64,000 nt of DNA from Linum tenue (lineage: Eukaryota; Streptophyta; Magnoliopsida; Malpighiales; Linaceae). Location: NCBI GenBank assembly GCA_946122785.1, contig CAMGYJ010000006.1, positions 51,542,066 through 51,606,065 of the forward strand. The letters are read 5' to 3'. The position numbers and the translations under genes were made by a program. The number at the start of each line of letters is the position of its first letter. The stretch's first letter is position 1. Below the pieces are notes generated by a model. That model worked only from the letters and a program-made list of their open reading frames with translations. It was not told the DNA's origin and ran no database searches. Positions 33,081-44,540 of the stretch are shown here, in pieces.

Positions 33081-33324
33081 GTGACGTGCTTGGAATTTTA
33101 GTTTAAATCATATTTTGAGTGGTTTGGATTATTTGAATTTAGAGAATAATTTTTTCAATTATAATACTATAATAATTTGTATAATTAGTTCTCTCATCGT
33201 TAATTTATATAACTTTTTAGTCGAACACTCGACATACTAACAATGTCCACCCTTCCAATCGGCAAATCCCAACTCTGCCCTAAAAATGAAGAATTTATCA
33301 AAAAAGATCGGTGTAGGAATAGGA
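33081..33324. other. AT-rich spacer, nothing recognised
   Basis: No ORF of note and no repeat ends seen between the truncated LINE-B 5' end and the first foldback element. Confidence 0.4.
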
Positions 33325-33794
33325 TTATGCACATTTGCATAAACAAATTGGGCATTTAGTTTTTCATCGGACCAAAAATGTTCGTGAGAATTAATGACTT
33401 TTTATGTGTCTAGTTTTTTAATAAATTCTTATTTTCTTCGTTCTAATTTGGATTTCAAATAATTTTGCACAAATGAAACGAGTTCGTTGTGATCTACAAA
33501 ATGAGATCCATTTTCAATATATTTTGAAAAAAAAAATCATACCACTCGTTACTACTTTGTACCACCTTCATTTGTAACTCGAATTTTGAAAGTTTTCGCA
33601 CAGGTAGAACGAGTTCATCGTGATTTATTGGATATACAAAATTCTAGAAAAAAATACAGGACCAAAATGTTGAATGTGTTAAATGAAAGTTTGTATATTC
33701 CTACTATCATGTATTCAACATTATACATTCTAGTATGTTCATACCACGTGGTATGATCTTATGTAGTACCAAGCATTACCACCATGGTATAGAC

Positions 33795-35246
33795 TGACAT
33801 CTGATTTGGGCCTTAATTGTACACTTTTTATTCCCATTTCTCTTTGACGTTTGTGGCAATTGAGCTCCAAAAGGTATGGTTTTACGCTACGTTTCTTGTG
33901 TTTCAATGTGTTTCAAAGTTTAACAGGTGAAACCAACCCCGGTGCCAAAAGTTGAAAGAAAAGGAGCAAAGACCGGGCAAAGAGGAGGATTCAGCCACAG
34001 TTCACGGTCTAGCATTGGAGTTCACGATCGCTAGGACCGTGAACTGGAATCACAAACCGTGAATCGCGTAGCGTACAGAGGGTTTATGAGGTTACTGACG
34101 CCAAGGCAGTTAACGGTCGCTAAGACTGTGAACTAGAACCATGGACCGTGAACCCCGGAAGTGAAGCGGTGCGTTTTGATCCAAGTTCACAAAGTTCACA
34201 GACGTGTTCTGATGTTCACGTCCGTGAACTGAGCCCCGTGAACTGGGCGCGATCTGAGTATAAATAGAGAGCGGAAAGGAATAAGAAGGGAGAGCCCAAA
34301 GTGAGAGAAACCTTCTTCTTCTTGAAACCCTAGAGAGAGAAAGTCACGAACCAAGAGGGAGAAGAGGCTAGGGTTTGCTCCAAGTGAAGATTTTGGAAGC
34401 TCCTCTTCTTTGGAGGATCTCTACAAGCACAAGGAGAGTTGGAGGCATCACAATGATGGTTTATTTCTTCCTCTTGTCTATTCTTCCTTTGTCTAGGATG
34501 GAGTAGTTCCCCTTTTCACTTGGGTGTTGTAGAACCCTAACTATTATCATGTAATTGATTATGTAATGGTGGTGTTTAATTTAAGAATTAAGGTATTTTT
34601 CATGTTGATTGTGCATTGTGTGTGCTTGGCAATCTATTGTGCTATTCTAACCTAGATTAGAGAGAAGCCCCCTTATCTTAAGAGGCTCAAAATTGAGCTG
34701 GGTTTTCTTGGGCATTCCATGCCTCCTAACTAGGTTAATGAAGGGAAAACCTCTACTTGAATTAGAGACCTAGGTTAATTGTGATTATGTCGTCCAAGCC
34801 TTGGTTTGTGGGAGAAGGTAAGTCAATCCTCAATTGTTTGCGCCAAGAGAGCTACAATTGTAGCCTCCAATGCTTACCTTGGCCTAGCAATTAAGAGGAA
34901 GGTTTATAACCATTGTTGCACCTCTTACGACTCACAATTGCCTTGTCACACACCGGTTCATTCGATCCCACGGTTCATGGTAGTTAGTTAAGGGGAAACA
35001 ACACCCGAATGAAGCTTCTCACCAAGAGTTTTCCACCCTTTTACTTTTCAAAGTCTTGCTTTTCAATCGTAGATTGTAGAGCTTTCAACAACCAACAATC
35101 CGCTAGATAATGTTTCAAACAATCAAAGTAGGAGTACATGGGTCGGCCTAGGTTGATATTTAAACATACTTGCCCTATATTGCACCCATCTAAGATTTAC
35201 ACTTGGGCTTTAGGTGGGATTTTATTGTGATAGTCGGAGCGAGTCA
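33795..35246 (+). repeat. Solo LTR, relative of the LTR at 15126-17573
   Basis: Starts TGACATCTGATTTGG and ends GGAGCGAGTCA, with the shared landmarks of the 15-kb LTR. It contains a GTTCACGG-type array (34003-34240) and a clear TATA box, TATAAAT at 34259-34265 (context GAGTATAAATAGAG). I could not find a matching target duplication, so the exact edges may be a few bases off. Confidence 0.72.
34003..34265 (+). promoter_or_regulatory. U3 inverted-repeat array and TATA box
   Basis: Inverted half-sites GTTCACGG / CCGTGAAC recur, including GTTCACGTCCGTGAAC at about 34214-34229. The last half-site lies about 20 bp before TATAAAT at 34259-34265. The array is immediately upstream of the predicted transcription start. 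Confidence 0.65.
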
Positions 35247-35283
35247 ACACCAAATGTCGCAATTTTTTTTGTTAAAAACTATA

Positions 35284-35544
35284 GGTTTAATACACTTGTA
35301 TATCCAAAACTTTCACGGTTGTGCCAATAATATCCAAATTTCCCGGAATACCACTTATATCCATGTTTTAAAGTTGTTCTTTGCCAAATCTATCCATTTT
35401 CCAATATATTTTTGGTTAAATACACTTGTATATCCAAAAACACCGTTAAAGAATGTGAAGGAATTGGATATAAGTGGTATTTCGAGAAATTTGGATATTA
35501 TTGGCACAACCGTGAAAGTTTTGGATAAACAAGTGTATTTAACC
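35284..35544. mobile_element. MULE-like MITE with long inverted repeats and 9-bp duplication
   Basis: Outer inverted repeats of about 85 bp begin GGTTTAATACACTTGTATAT and end in the inverse, GTATTTAACC. AAAACTATA at 35275-35283 recurs at 35545-35553, a perfect 9-bp target duplication as for Mutator-like elements. A third copy of the terminal sequence lies inside at 35413. It carries no coding capacity. Confidence 0.85.
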
Positions 35545-36377
35545 AAAACTATATCAAAGTGAATATCATTTTGAAGAGTACAACTAATCTGATTTATCTG
35601 TGGAAAAAAAATTCAACTTAAAACGAAAGAGATATAGATCGTTAAAATTTATAGAACATGTTATGTATGGTTATTGACCATAAGTTTGCTGGCCAGAACT
35701 GCTCCAAAAAGATCCATTGTAAAATATACATTGATGAATTTTACAATACCCGATAGTATCTGTGTTTTCATTCAAAAATATATTTATGGAACAAACTAAA
35801 CATACATAACAAGGAATTTAACAATATGTGATAGTATCGATGTTTTCATTTTAAAAAAATATTTATAGTACAAGTTGAACTTGTACCTTTAGTGTAATGA
35901 TACAGATTCAGTTTGTACCTATATTTTTTTGTATAAATTTCATATAATACTAATTCAACTTGTACTTTGAATATTATGGTACAAATTCAATTTATACATA
36001 TATCTTCTTATATAATACAAACTAAATTGGTATATTTAAACTATGAATAAAAATTCTAAACGATAAAAATTAGTCAAAATGGATCTTGTTAGATTTCTTC
36101 TATATTAAATAATATGATTTTATAATTTATTTTATTTTTAAAATTATATAAATGAAATAAATTATATTTCTCAAATAAAATTAAAATATGGTAAGGATAA
36201 TCTTGTATTTTCAAAACAGCTTTTCGCAGAAGCTCCAATTTGAAGCTTATGCTTTTATGTTATACAAAAGCGATTTTCGTATTTTCAAAAACCGAACTTT
36301 TAGAGGTGTTTGGCTCTGCTCAAACTTTTAAACCTGAATATCACTTCTAAAAGCCGCGCAAAATGAGCACTTCTACT

Positions 36378-36576
36378 ATGCTATATAGTATTGGTGCTTT
36401 AATGTACAACTTAAAGTTGTACCATAACATTAAATGTATAAGTTTAGGTTGTACCATAAAGCAATTTGTACCATTATGTTATGATACAACTTTACAACTT
36501 GAAATTGTACGATCACATTACAATCTGAAGTTGTACCATAAAAGCAAAACCCTATAACACCAATACTATATAGCAT
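36378..36576. mobile_element. Candidate small MITE
   Basis: ATGCTATATAGTATTGGTG at 36378-36396 is repeated inverted at 36558-36576. The inside holds several TTGTACCAT repeats. No clear target duplication was found, so the call is tentative. Confidence 0.45.
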
Positions 36577-37284
36577 TATAAATAATTAAAAATATAGTCA
36601 GTATCCGTCACTTTTTCTAAAGGCATGCGTACGTTTCCATGTAAGAAGAAAAAGCTAAGTGGGATGTAAATAATTAAAAAGAAGTGTCAATCATACTGGG
36701 TTAAGTGGGATAAGATCGCTTTGTTTATCTTGATCTATGGAAGACCAAACAAAAGCGAAATCTTTAAGAATTTCGTGACCTATACGGCTAAAAAGCCAGC
36801 AGAAAGATTCCCTTTGGAATCTTTGAAATGGATTATTATTTGATCTAGCTATACGGCTATGCACATTCAATTTAGGGGAATAGATCAGGTTAGTAATCTT
36901 ATGGTGAGTAACCATGAGTAACCCATCCACATCAGCATGACATCAGCATCCTCTATCTCATGGAAAGCCTTTAATTTTTCCCTCTTTAATCTTTGACGGA
37001 CGATTTCTCGCTCATTTTAAGTCGAAATTTAATTTTTTTTGCACAGTTAGATCAGATTAATTGTGCTCTTCAAAATGATATCCACTTTAATATATTTTTC
37101 GAACAAAAAAAATTGAGCCATTTTTTACCAGCCTATACCATATGGTATTGACTGGTATTGAAATAAAAGCATACCTATGTTTTGAAAAACGTACCATGGT
37201 GGTATGAACAAACCAATACTATAGGATGGTTGAATACATGATAGTAGAAGTATATTAATTGTAATTTACGACTTTTAACATTGT

Positions 37285-37610
37285 ATACCACACAATACCA
37301 CCCCGTACCAGGGTGGTATTGTATGGTATTGTGTGGTATTTTTTGATCCTGTAATTTGTTCACCCAGAAATTTGTAGATCCAATAGATCATGATGAACTC
37401 GTCCCTTCTGAGCAAACGTTTTCAAAAACGAATTAAAAACGAAGAAGATACCATACAATACCACCCCGTACCAGGGTGGTATTGTATGGTATTGTGTGGT
37501 ATTTTTTGGTCCTGTAATTTGTTCACCCAGAAATTTGTAGATCCAGTAGATCATGATGAACTCATCCCTGCTGTGCAAACGTTTTCAAAAACGAATTAAA
37601 AACGAAGAAG
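37285..37610. repeat. Tandem duplication, 163-bp period, in the F1 right arm
   Basis: 37285-37447 and 37448-37610 are almost identical. Each carries the palindromic ACCACCCCGTACCAGGGTGG block and GAAGAAGATACCAT at its end. Confidence 0.88.
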
Positions 37611-37894
37611 ATACCATATGGTATGCAGTTGGTACCGAGAGGCCAGAATTTTTTTTTCCTAAAAAAATATTGAAAATTGATCTCATTTTGTAGAGCACGG
37701 TGAATTCGTTCCATCTGTGCAAAAAAAATTAAAATCCGAGTTAAAACGAAAAAGATATGAGTCAATTAAGAAAGCTAGTGAAAATAAAAATAGTCTTTAA
37801 TTCTCCATCCTTAGATCTGGATTTTCTAAATGAAGTGTCCAGATTTGGTTATTGATGGGTGCATAACCCATGGTTATGCACCTATCTTGAGCCC

Positions 37895-38421
37895 AATTTA
37901 GGGATTTAATAATTATATTGAACCATTAGAGGAAATTGAAGAACAAAATGTATATCCACTTTGATTTTAATAATATCAATTAATTCATTTAGAAACTAGC
38001 ATTAAAGTTCTACACGCGCGATTAGAAAGACGGTAGAGCATCCAAATCAATCAAATTGCAAGTGCAATTATATTAGTGCTTTTTATTGTCATCGTAATTT
38101 TTTTTATAATTCAATTCACGTTACTTTAATTCACTTACATCAATACAATTAATTTGCAATTAAATATGTGGGCACAACTTAATTTTTAATTAAATAAAAT
38201 GTTTATATGTTTATTATTACATCTGTAAATAAAATAAAATAAATCATAAATGTCTGCGTGGAATTGTAAATGGAATTGATAGTTTGCATTATTGCAATTG
38301 GAACTTCCATTAATTAATGTAATTAGTTAAATATAGTAGCTTGATGTGGATACTATAAAAAAGACATCAAACTAAAAGGGGGGAAATTAAATGACGCAAT
38401 TTCTATCCACATATATACACG
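37895..38421. other. AT-rich spacer, no gene
   Basis: Rich in AATTAA and ATTTAATT words. No ORF or recognisable repeat edge. Confidence 0.5.
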
Positions 38422-38860
38422 GGGGCCAAGATAGAGTGTATAACCACTTGGTTATGCATAAATGTATAACTAGATCTGGAGCTTTCCTTTTATTTGAGAT
38501 CGGATCCAAGGGATGAGAATTAATGGTTTTTTTATATTTTTTATAAGTTTTAAATTGTCATTTATCTTCTTTGTTTTAACTTGAATTTTCAATTTTTTTT
38601 ACACAGATGCAACGAGTTCTTGTGATCTACAAACTGATAAATAATTTCAATATATTTCGGAAAAAAAATTTTCATAACACTTGTAACTACCTTACTCCCA
38701 CCTGGTATCACTTGGTACGAACTCCGTTTTTAACACGAATCAAGAAAATTTGTACATAAGGAACGAGTTCATCGTGATCTATTATATTCACAAATTAATG
38801 AGAAAATTTTAAAGACCAAATTTACCACCCTGGCATAAGGTGGTAACTGGTGGTAAACAG
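38422..38860. mobile_element. Foldback element F3, left arm only
   Basis: Starts GGGGCCAAGATAG and contains the same blocks in the same order as the F1 and F2 left arms (TATAACCACTTGGTTATGC, AACGAGTTCATCGTGATCTA). No right arm is present; sequence of a different element type follows. Confidence 0.6.
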
Positions 38861-39059
38861 TGAGTCTACAGATTATGCATTAGAAGGTGCTTGTAGCCAC
38901 CTATGAGTCTACAGATTATGCAGCACCTTGGTGAGAATAGGTTCAACTTTGACGAAGAAGGAATCTGCAGCCTGAATTTTCTACTTGGGAAGAACTCCAA
39001 AGCTTGATGTGTGATCGGTTTGTGCCGCCATTCTATTAGAGAGATCTTCATGATTCTTT

Positions 39060-40190
39060 GTAGGGAATTCGGCAAGGGGCACTCTCTGTTGATGAGTACT
39101 TCAAAGAGCTGGAACTGCTCTTGATGAGAGCCGATGTGAGGGAAGACAAGTAAGCAACGATTGCTCGCTTTCTACATGGGCTCAACGGAGAGATCAAGCA
39201 CTAAGTCTAGCTTTCTCAGTTTGTGGAGTTGAAGAAGGTATCCACCTTCACCCAAACCTGTTGCAGAGAGCATTCCTGAGGCTACCTTGCTTATCCTAAG
39301 CAAGAAGGTGACAAGCCAGCTGCCAGGAACACAACCCTAGTCATCCAGGCCAGGAATGAAGGCTCAACTTGAAGCATCCAATGCTTCAAGTACTTGGGAC
39401 GAGGACACAAGAAAAATAAGTGCCCCAACAAGAAGGTTCTGGTTCTACGAGATGGCAAGTACTTCTATGAGAAGGTTGAGTAGGAAGAGAAGCCGATGGG
39501 GAAGTGACTCGACCTTGATTATGATGATGATGATGTAGATGAGCACTTCAAGACTGAAGAACCTCCAATAGGTAAACTTCTTGGAGTGAACCGCATAACT
39601 TTATCTATTGAAGCTTACACAGAGCCAGAGCAGAGGGATAATCTTTTCCACTCTTGTTGCCTGGTCGAGGGGAATGTGTTATCCGTGGTCATTGATGATG
39701 GTAGCTGCACCAATGTGATTAGTCTAGATGCAGTCAAGAAGAAGGCCAATACAGGGTGTATGTTTTGATATTCCCATCAAACATCCTCAACCATACTCCC
39801 TGCATTGGCTGAACGACTATGAGAATATCAAAGTCAACAAGAAGGCCAAGTTTTTTTTCCAGATTGGTGATTGTACGGATGAGATTTGGTGTGATGTTTC
39901 TCCAATGTAGGCTACTCATCTCCTATCGAGTCGTCCATGGCAATACGATCGAGACGTTATTCATGATGGAAGGCACAACAACTACCGGTTCAAGAAATGA
40001 GATAAGAAGTTTCTTCTAAATCCATTGTCACCAGATGAACTCCGGGAAGATCAACAATAGCTGGCAATGAACTAGGCCAAGGAGAAAGGAAGTGGCAGTG
40101 GTTCGAAGTCAGAGGAAGGAGCTCGAACACATCTAATGGTTCGAGGGAACATGTTGACTGCATTGAGGAGATGTCCATTTGGAAATGTAG
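39060..40190 (+). pseudogene. Ty3/gypsy chromovirus gag-protease remnant
   Basis: In + strand frames: gag tail (LSVDEYFKELELLLMRADV), a zinc knuckle with its second Cys changed (CFKYLGRGHKKNKCPNKK), the retropepsin start (LSVVIDDGSCTNVISLDAV) and the following SSRPWQYDRDVIHDGRHNNY block. Several stops and frameshifts are present. It differs from the Athila-type elements of this window. RT and integrase are absent. Confidence 0.75.
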
Positions 40191-41544
40191 TTGATGTGGT
40201 CTCTTGCAGGAAAACACCAGCTTTGAGGGCAAAGCTTCTCCAACGGGGAGGGACTAATGTGATTCCAGCGGAAGATGATGGGCTGGCGGAGGCAAAATAC
40301 CCGGACAAGGCAAACAAACCCCCGACCGAGGATTATGAGCGCCAACGAGGGATTCCATCTTGGAGACCGCCCGATCGTGGAGAAGAAATTACCCGATCGG
40401 GTATTTTCGGGGTATGACCGAGGATCGGGCCTGGCGACGAGATTTTGTGTTTTTAAGTTTTTTTAATTATTTTAAAATTTCAATACCTATATAAAGGCTG
40501 AAACACGGGTTTTAGGGTTAGTTTTTGGCAGAATATTAAACTTTTATCTTGGTTTTGAGCTTCAAATGTGAGTATTTGTAGACTATGTACACACGGGTAC
40601 CCACTTGTCTAAGGTTTCTTGCTGGGTAGTGTATTAGGGTTGGCAGAAAAATCCACAGAATCGGTTATCCATCCAAACCCAAACTGGTAAATGCAGGTGA
40701 AATACGCATTGACTGATCCGGGTCGAGGTTGAGCTAAACCTGAAAGTGTAGTTATCGGGCACAAGCAGAGTTTGAACATTATATTATCCGGTCCAAACCC
40801 GCACGACACCCAATACCCAAGTATCCCCTCGACTTCTCACTTCTTAGCCCCGTCCACTCGTCCCCCAACTCCACGTTTATGTATTCCCATTCCAGTTCCT
40901 CCTCTAGTCCTCTCAACTCATTTTCATCTAAGAGCTAGCGAATCAAACTTTACAAACCACTAACTAAATTTTTCTTCTCGAAGCAAAAGTCTTTTACTAT
41001 TGATGGAAAAGTGAAAAATAATTTGTCAATTCTTTGGTTATGCTATAGCACTGATTCTCATCTCTTTAGTCTTTATAGTAAAAGCAACTACATCCAAGAG
41101 AATTTGAGTTATAATAAGAGAAGGGTTTCAATCATTCAATAAGTCCATAAGTTTGAATCGACGAGAACTTTAGTGAAGAAGAATTGTAGCCGATTAATTT
41201 TTTCTCTTTAGTTTCTTTTTAAGTTGTACTACTCTGCTTAATTAGGATATTGGAGCTGTTAAAAGTTTTGTATTTTTACAAGGAGGTAGGTGACTTGGAT
41301 GGAATAATAGATCATCGTGTATATAACATATATGTGGATAGGTGACTTGGATGGAATCATCATGTATATAACATATCCATATACGAATAATCGTGTGATA
41401 TCCGTTGGTATGGGTATGATAAGAAGATAAGGTATCGGTTCCATTATATGGTACCCACTCGATACCCACCCGAAACTTAGATGTGCGGGTATCGGATAGT
41501 CACTATACGACCTCAATCTGACCCATTGCAAGCCCTATAGTCTA
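40191..41544. repeat. Non-coding repeats after the chromovirus remnant
   Basis: Holds a possible LTR promoter fragment (CTATATAAAGGCTG at about 40488) and, near 41280-41390, two imperfect copies of a GGTGACTTGGATGGAAT...GTATATAACATAT unit. No gene seen. Confidence 0.35.
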
Positions 41545-42680
41545 TAAATACACCCTTCTTTTTTTGGAATAGATAGGTTCTCCCAAGCAACCACAACTCT
41601 AGCTCTCCTAAAACTTTCATCAATCTGCCAAAGAAACTTCTTACATCTTGTTTTTTATTTCCTTAATCACTGATAATAGGGAGGAGAAAAAACATTCATC
41701 AATATCGCAACATGCTACTTAGAAAATAATTGATTAATCGTATTTTAATAGCATATAATTGAGCAGTCTTGGTTTTCAAACTAAGATCCTAATGGTCCTT
41801 GAAATGGGATGATACCGGAAAGAATTTTTATTCAAACATTAATTGGTCTATTAGCCGATAATATATATATGGGCCAATGATGCCTTGCTATTAGAAATCA
41901 AGATATTGGAGTTGGACTTTCAATCGATTCATAATCTTTCTAACACAACCAATATCGATATTTATTCGAACTCCTTTTATTTGTAAGAGCACATCTTGGA
42001 TCTGTCGATTATGTTATGGCTGGAGTCTGACGCATGGCAACTTGGAGGACTTGGGAGAAGCCTAGCAATAATGCAATCTATTAGCTCCTTACAGTCAAGA
42101 GCAATTACCTTCCTTATAATGAGAGAAAATCATGTATACCTCGCATACAATTTGGCCTTCTGGAACCCTACACAGTTGATAGGACTCATGCACTTCTTCA
42201 CAAACTCCGCCACATAACAGTTCACTCTTTTTGGGTTAAACATAAATCCAAACAGGAGGTAAACCATGTGTAACAAGCCTCAAACACTTATCACAGTCTT
42301 TCCAGAGCAATTGAAAAAAAAAAACAGTCAACAACAAACAACAAATGTGTTATACCTAGATGACCTAGAGTGATAGGGAAAGTCTATATAATCAACAACC
42401 CTTTTGAGCACACATGCTAAAATTTCCATTGCTATTGAGAAGAAGGGAGAGAGTGGATCGCCATGTCTCAACCTCTTTTTGCACGAAAGTAACACAAACA
42501 CCTTCATTAACCGCCACACTTAGTACATGAGTTATAAATACATGCTTGAATCCAATCATGAAATCGTAAAGGAATTCCCATAGTCTTCATAACCGTCAAC
42601 AAAAATGCATAGTCCACTAAATCAAAGGGCTTCATCAAGTCAATTTTCATAGTGCACCTAGGAGATATATGCATTTAATT
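41545..42680 (-). mobile_element. LINE-D fragment
   Basis: 42519-42328 on the minus strand contains the RT motif RHGDPLSPFFSIAMEIL and surrounding sequence. Upstream pieces near 42600 and downstream pieces near 41600-42200 resemble LINE ORF2 in broken frames. No terminal features. Confidence 0.55.
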
Positions 42681-44418
42681 TATTTATACTCATTTAATAA
42701 TTTAAATGTCATTAATTTGTTATTGATGTTTCTACCTTTTACAAATGCTTATTGGCTCTTACTTATTAATTAGGCTAGATAATGCAATTATAGCCTATTT
42801 AGCTAGTACTTTTGCAATTTGAACATTACAACAAGAAATGAATTGGAAAAGTTTCATATGATCACTAAAGGTTACCTTAGATAATTCTTATGGTAGACTC
42901 TTGGGTAAAATGGTTGGTATACCATTAAACTTACACAAATGAGGGAGGTATATCGCTTAAGTACAATTTATACATCCAATACCACTTATGTCTCTCTTTG
43001 GTAGTTCCATCCATACTACTAATTGTAAGAATTAAAAAATTATTTCTTTTGCCCAATATGTGTAATGTCACCAAAAGAAAAACCCAACCCACTTACCCAC
43101 ACCCAAACCACATTCATTTCTCTATATTGTATCCCGCCATCGGAGAACCAACGCAGTCCCCTGCAAACCATCAACAAATTGGGGACAGATTTTATTGGGA
43201 TCATTTTTGCTCCAATAGCTTATGTCTTCCCCTCTCAGTAGCCATCCTGAACCCATTAAGATTTTAGAGCTTCCTCTATACTTCACTCCTCCATCTTGAT
43301 ACTCTATTGTACCTCCCCAAATTCCTCCACCCTCCAATTATTTTGCTCACATATAAGCAAGATCCAAAACCATGGGAGCCATATGTGTATGTGATGGTTT
43401 GAACATGGATGGGGAGGCCAGATAGATGTGTGGCCAGCGGAGAATTGACCACCAGTTTCGGAGGCAAGCTGCTTCACATGACAAAGCCGACGGGAAGCAA
43501 GGACCTCTTAGGCTTCCTATGTTCGGATTCAATGTCAGTTCAAAATTCGACCGTATAAAAGTGCACGATTATTGCTATAGGGGAGGGACCACACTTGATC
43601 GCGGAGTGGAGGATATTCAAGTTCCATCATCAGGGTCTCTTGAGTAGACCCACAATTGGAATTTGGAGGCCCAACTACATGTAGTGGCGTATGCAGAATT
43701 TGATTAAAGGGGGTGCACTAAAATAATTTTAAATAATTATCCTTGATGTGATCTCACTTTTGATATTATGAAATTATTCTAAAACTATATAAATTTCAAA
43801 CTGGCAAGATTTCTCTCTTAATGTTTATCCCTTCAAATTATATTACCATTCACAATTTCGTTTCGCTCGATTTGAAGGTTGGTCAACAGCATTGCAGAAA
43901 AGTTTATATCAATATGTGTAAAGACTAAAGGAAGAAACAATCTAAACATAGTTTCACAAACAAATACATTGATGGGAACCATTTTTCCCCTGCTACCGTT
44001 ATCATAGAAAGTTTAGTGATTTGCTCTAATAATATGCACCCTCTTATCTATTTTGATAAACTAGAATTAATTTATATAATTGATTGTAGTTCTGATAATA
44101 AATATTTGACAATTAACATTGAAATTTGGGGTTGTATACTACTATATTTTGTGTATTTCTCCAAATCAAAAGGGTGTCATGGAACCCCATTTCACTACTC
44201 TAGCTCCACCCCCTGACTGCAGGGATGCAGAGTTGGCGCTGAAGGAGGCGGCGACAGAAACGGTTGCTGCCACATCATTAAAAAATTACTCGATCTGGAT
44301 CCTCCGTCAATGAAACGGCGGTGGCTAGTCTATAGCATAAAAGGCGTGACCGTCGGAAAAAACTGGAGAATTATAATGCATGTTAGGCGGAGCCTAGGCA
44401 AGTTGAGAGTGGTGGGGA
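42681..44418. other. No gene recognised
   Basis: Short frames at 43122-43647 on both strands have no family I recognise. A segment from about 43684 (GTGGCGTATGCAGAATTTGA) to about 44220 (CTCCACCCCCTGACTGC) could be a decayed DNA transposon, but the ends do not match well. Confidence 0.35.
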
Positions 44419-44540
44419 GGGCTTAAGTTGCCATCAGTAACCTCATGGTTACTCATCATTAGTAACTAAATCTCAGCCATTAGATTTAAGTGCGACCATA
44501 AAATCTAGATCTAAAGATGAAAATTAAAGTATTTTTTTGT

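Larger units (their letters stand above)
33325..37894. mobile_element. Foldback element F1 (long inverted arms), with later insertions
   Basis: The left arm (33325-33794 and 35554-35640) and right arm (about 36900-37894) are inverted relatives, sharing AACGAGTTC...TCGTGATCTA blocks, ACCATATGGTAT-like palindromes and TTTTGCACA. The right arm ends with GGTGCATAACC/GGTTATGCACC (37857-37881) and CTTGAGCCC. The left arm is interrupted by an LTR (33795-35246) and a MITE (35284-35544). The left limit is approximate. Confidence 0.55.

Noticed and set aside
36691..36930. 79-residue ORF on the minus strand, considered as organelle-derived
   Set aside because: I could not match it to any plastid or mitochondrial gene; left as unknown sequence within F1.
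43684..44220. Decayed DNA transposon with GTGGCG...CTCCACCCCC ends
   Set aside because: The two ends do not form a convincing inverted repeat and no target duplication was found.
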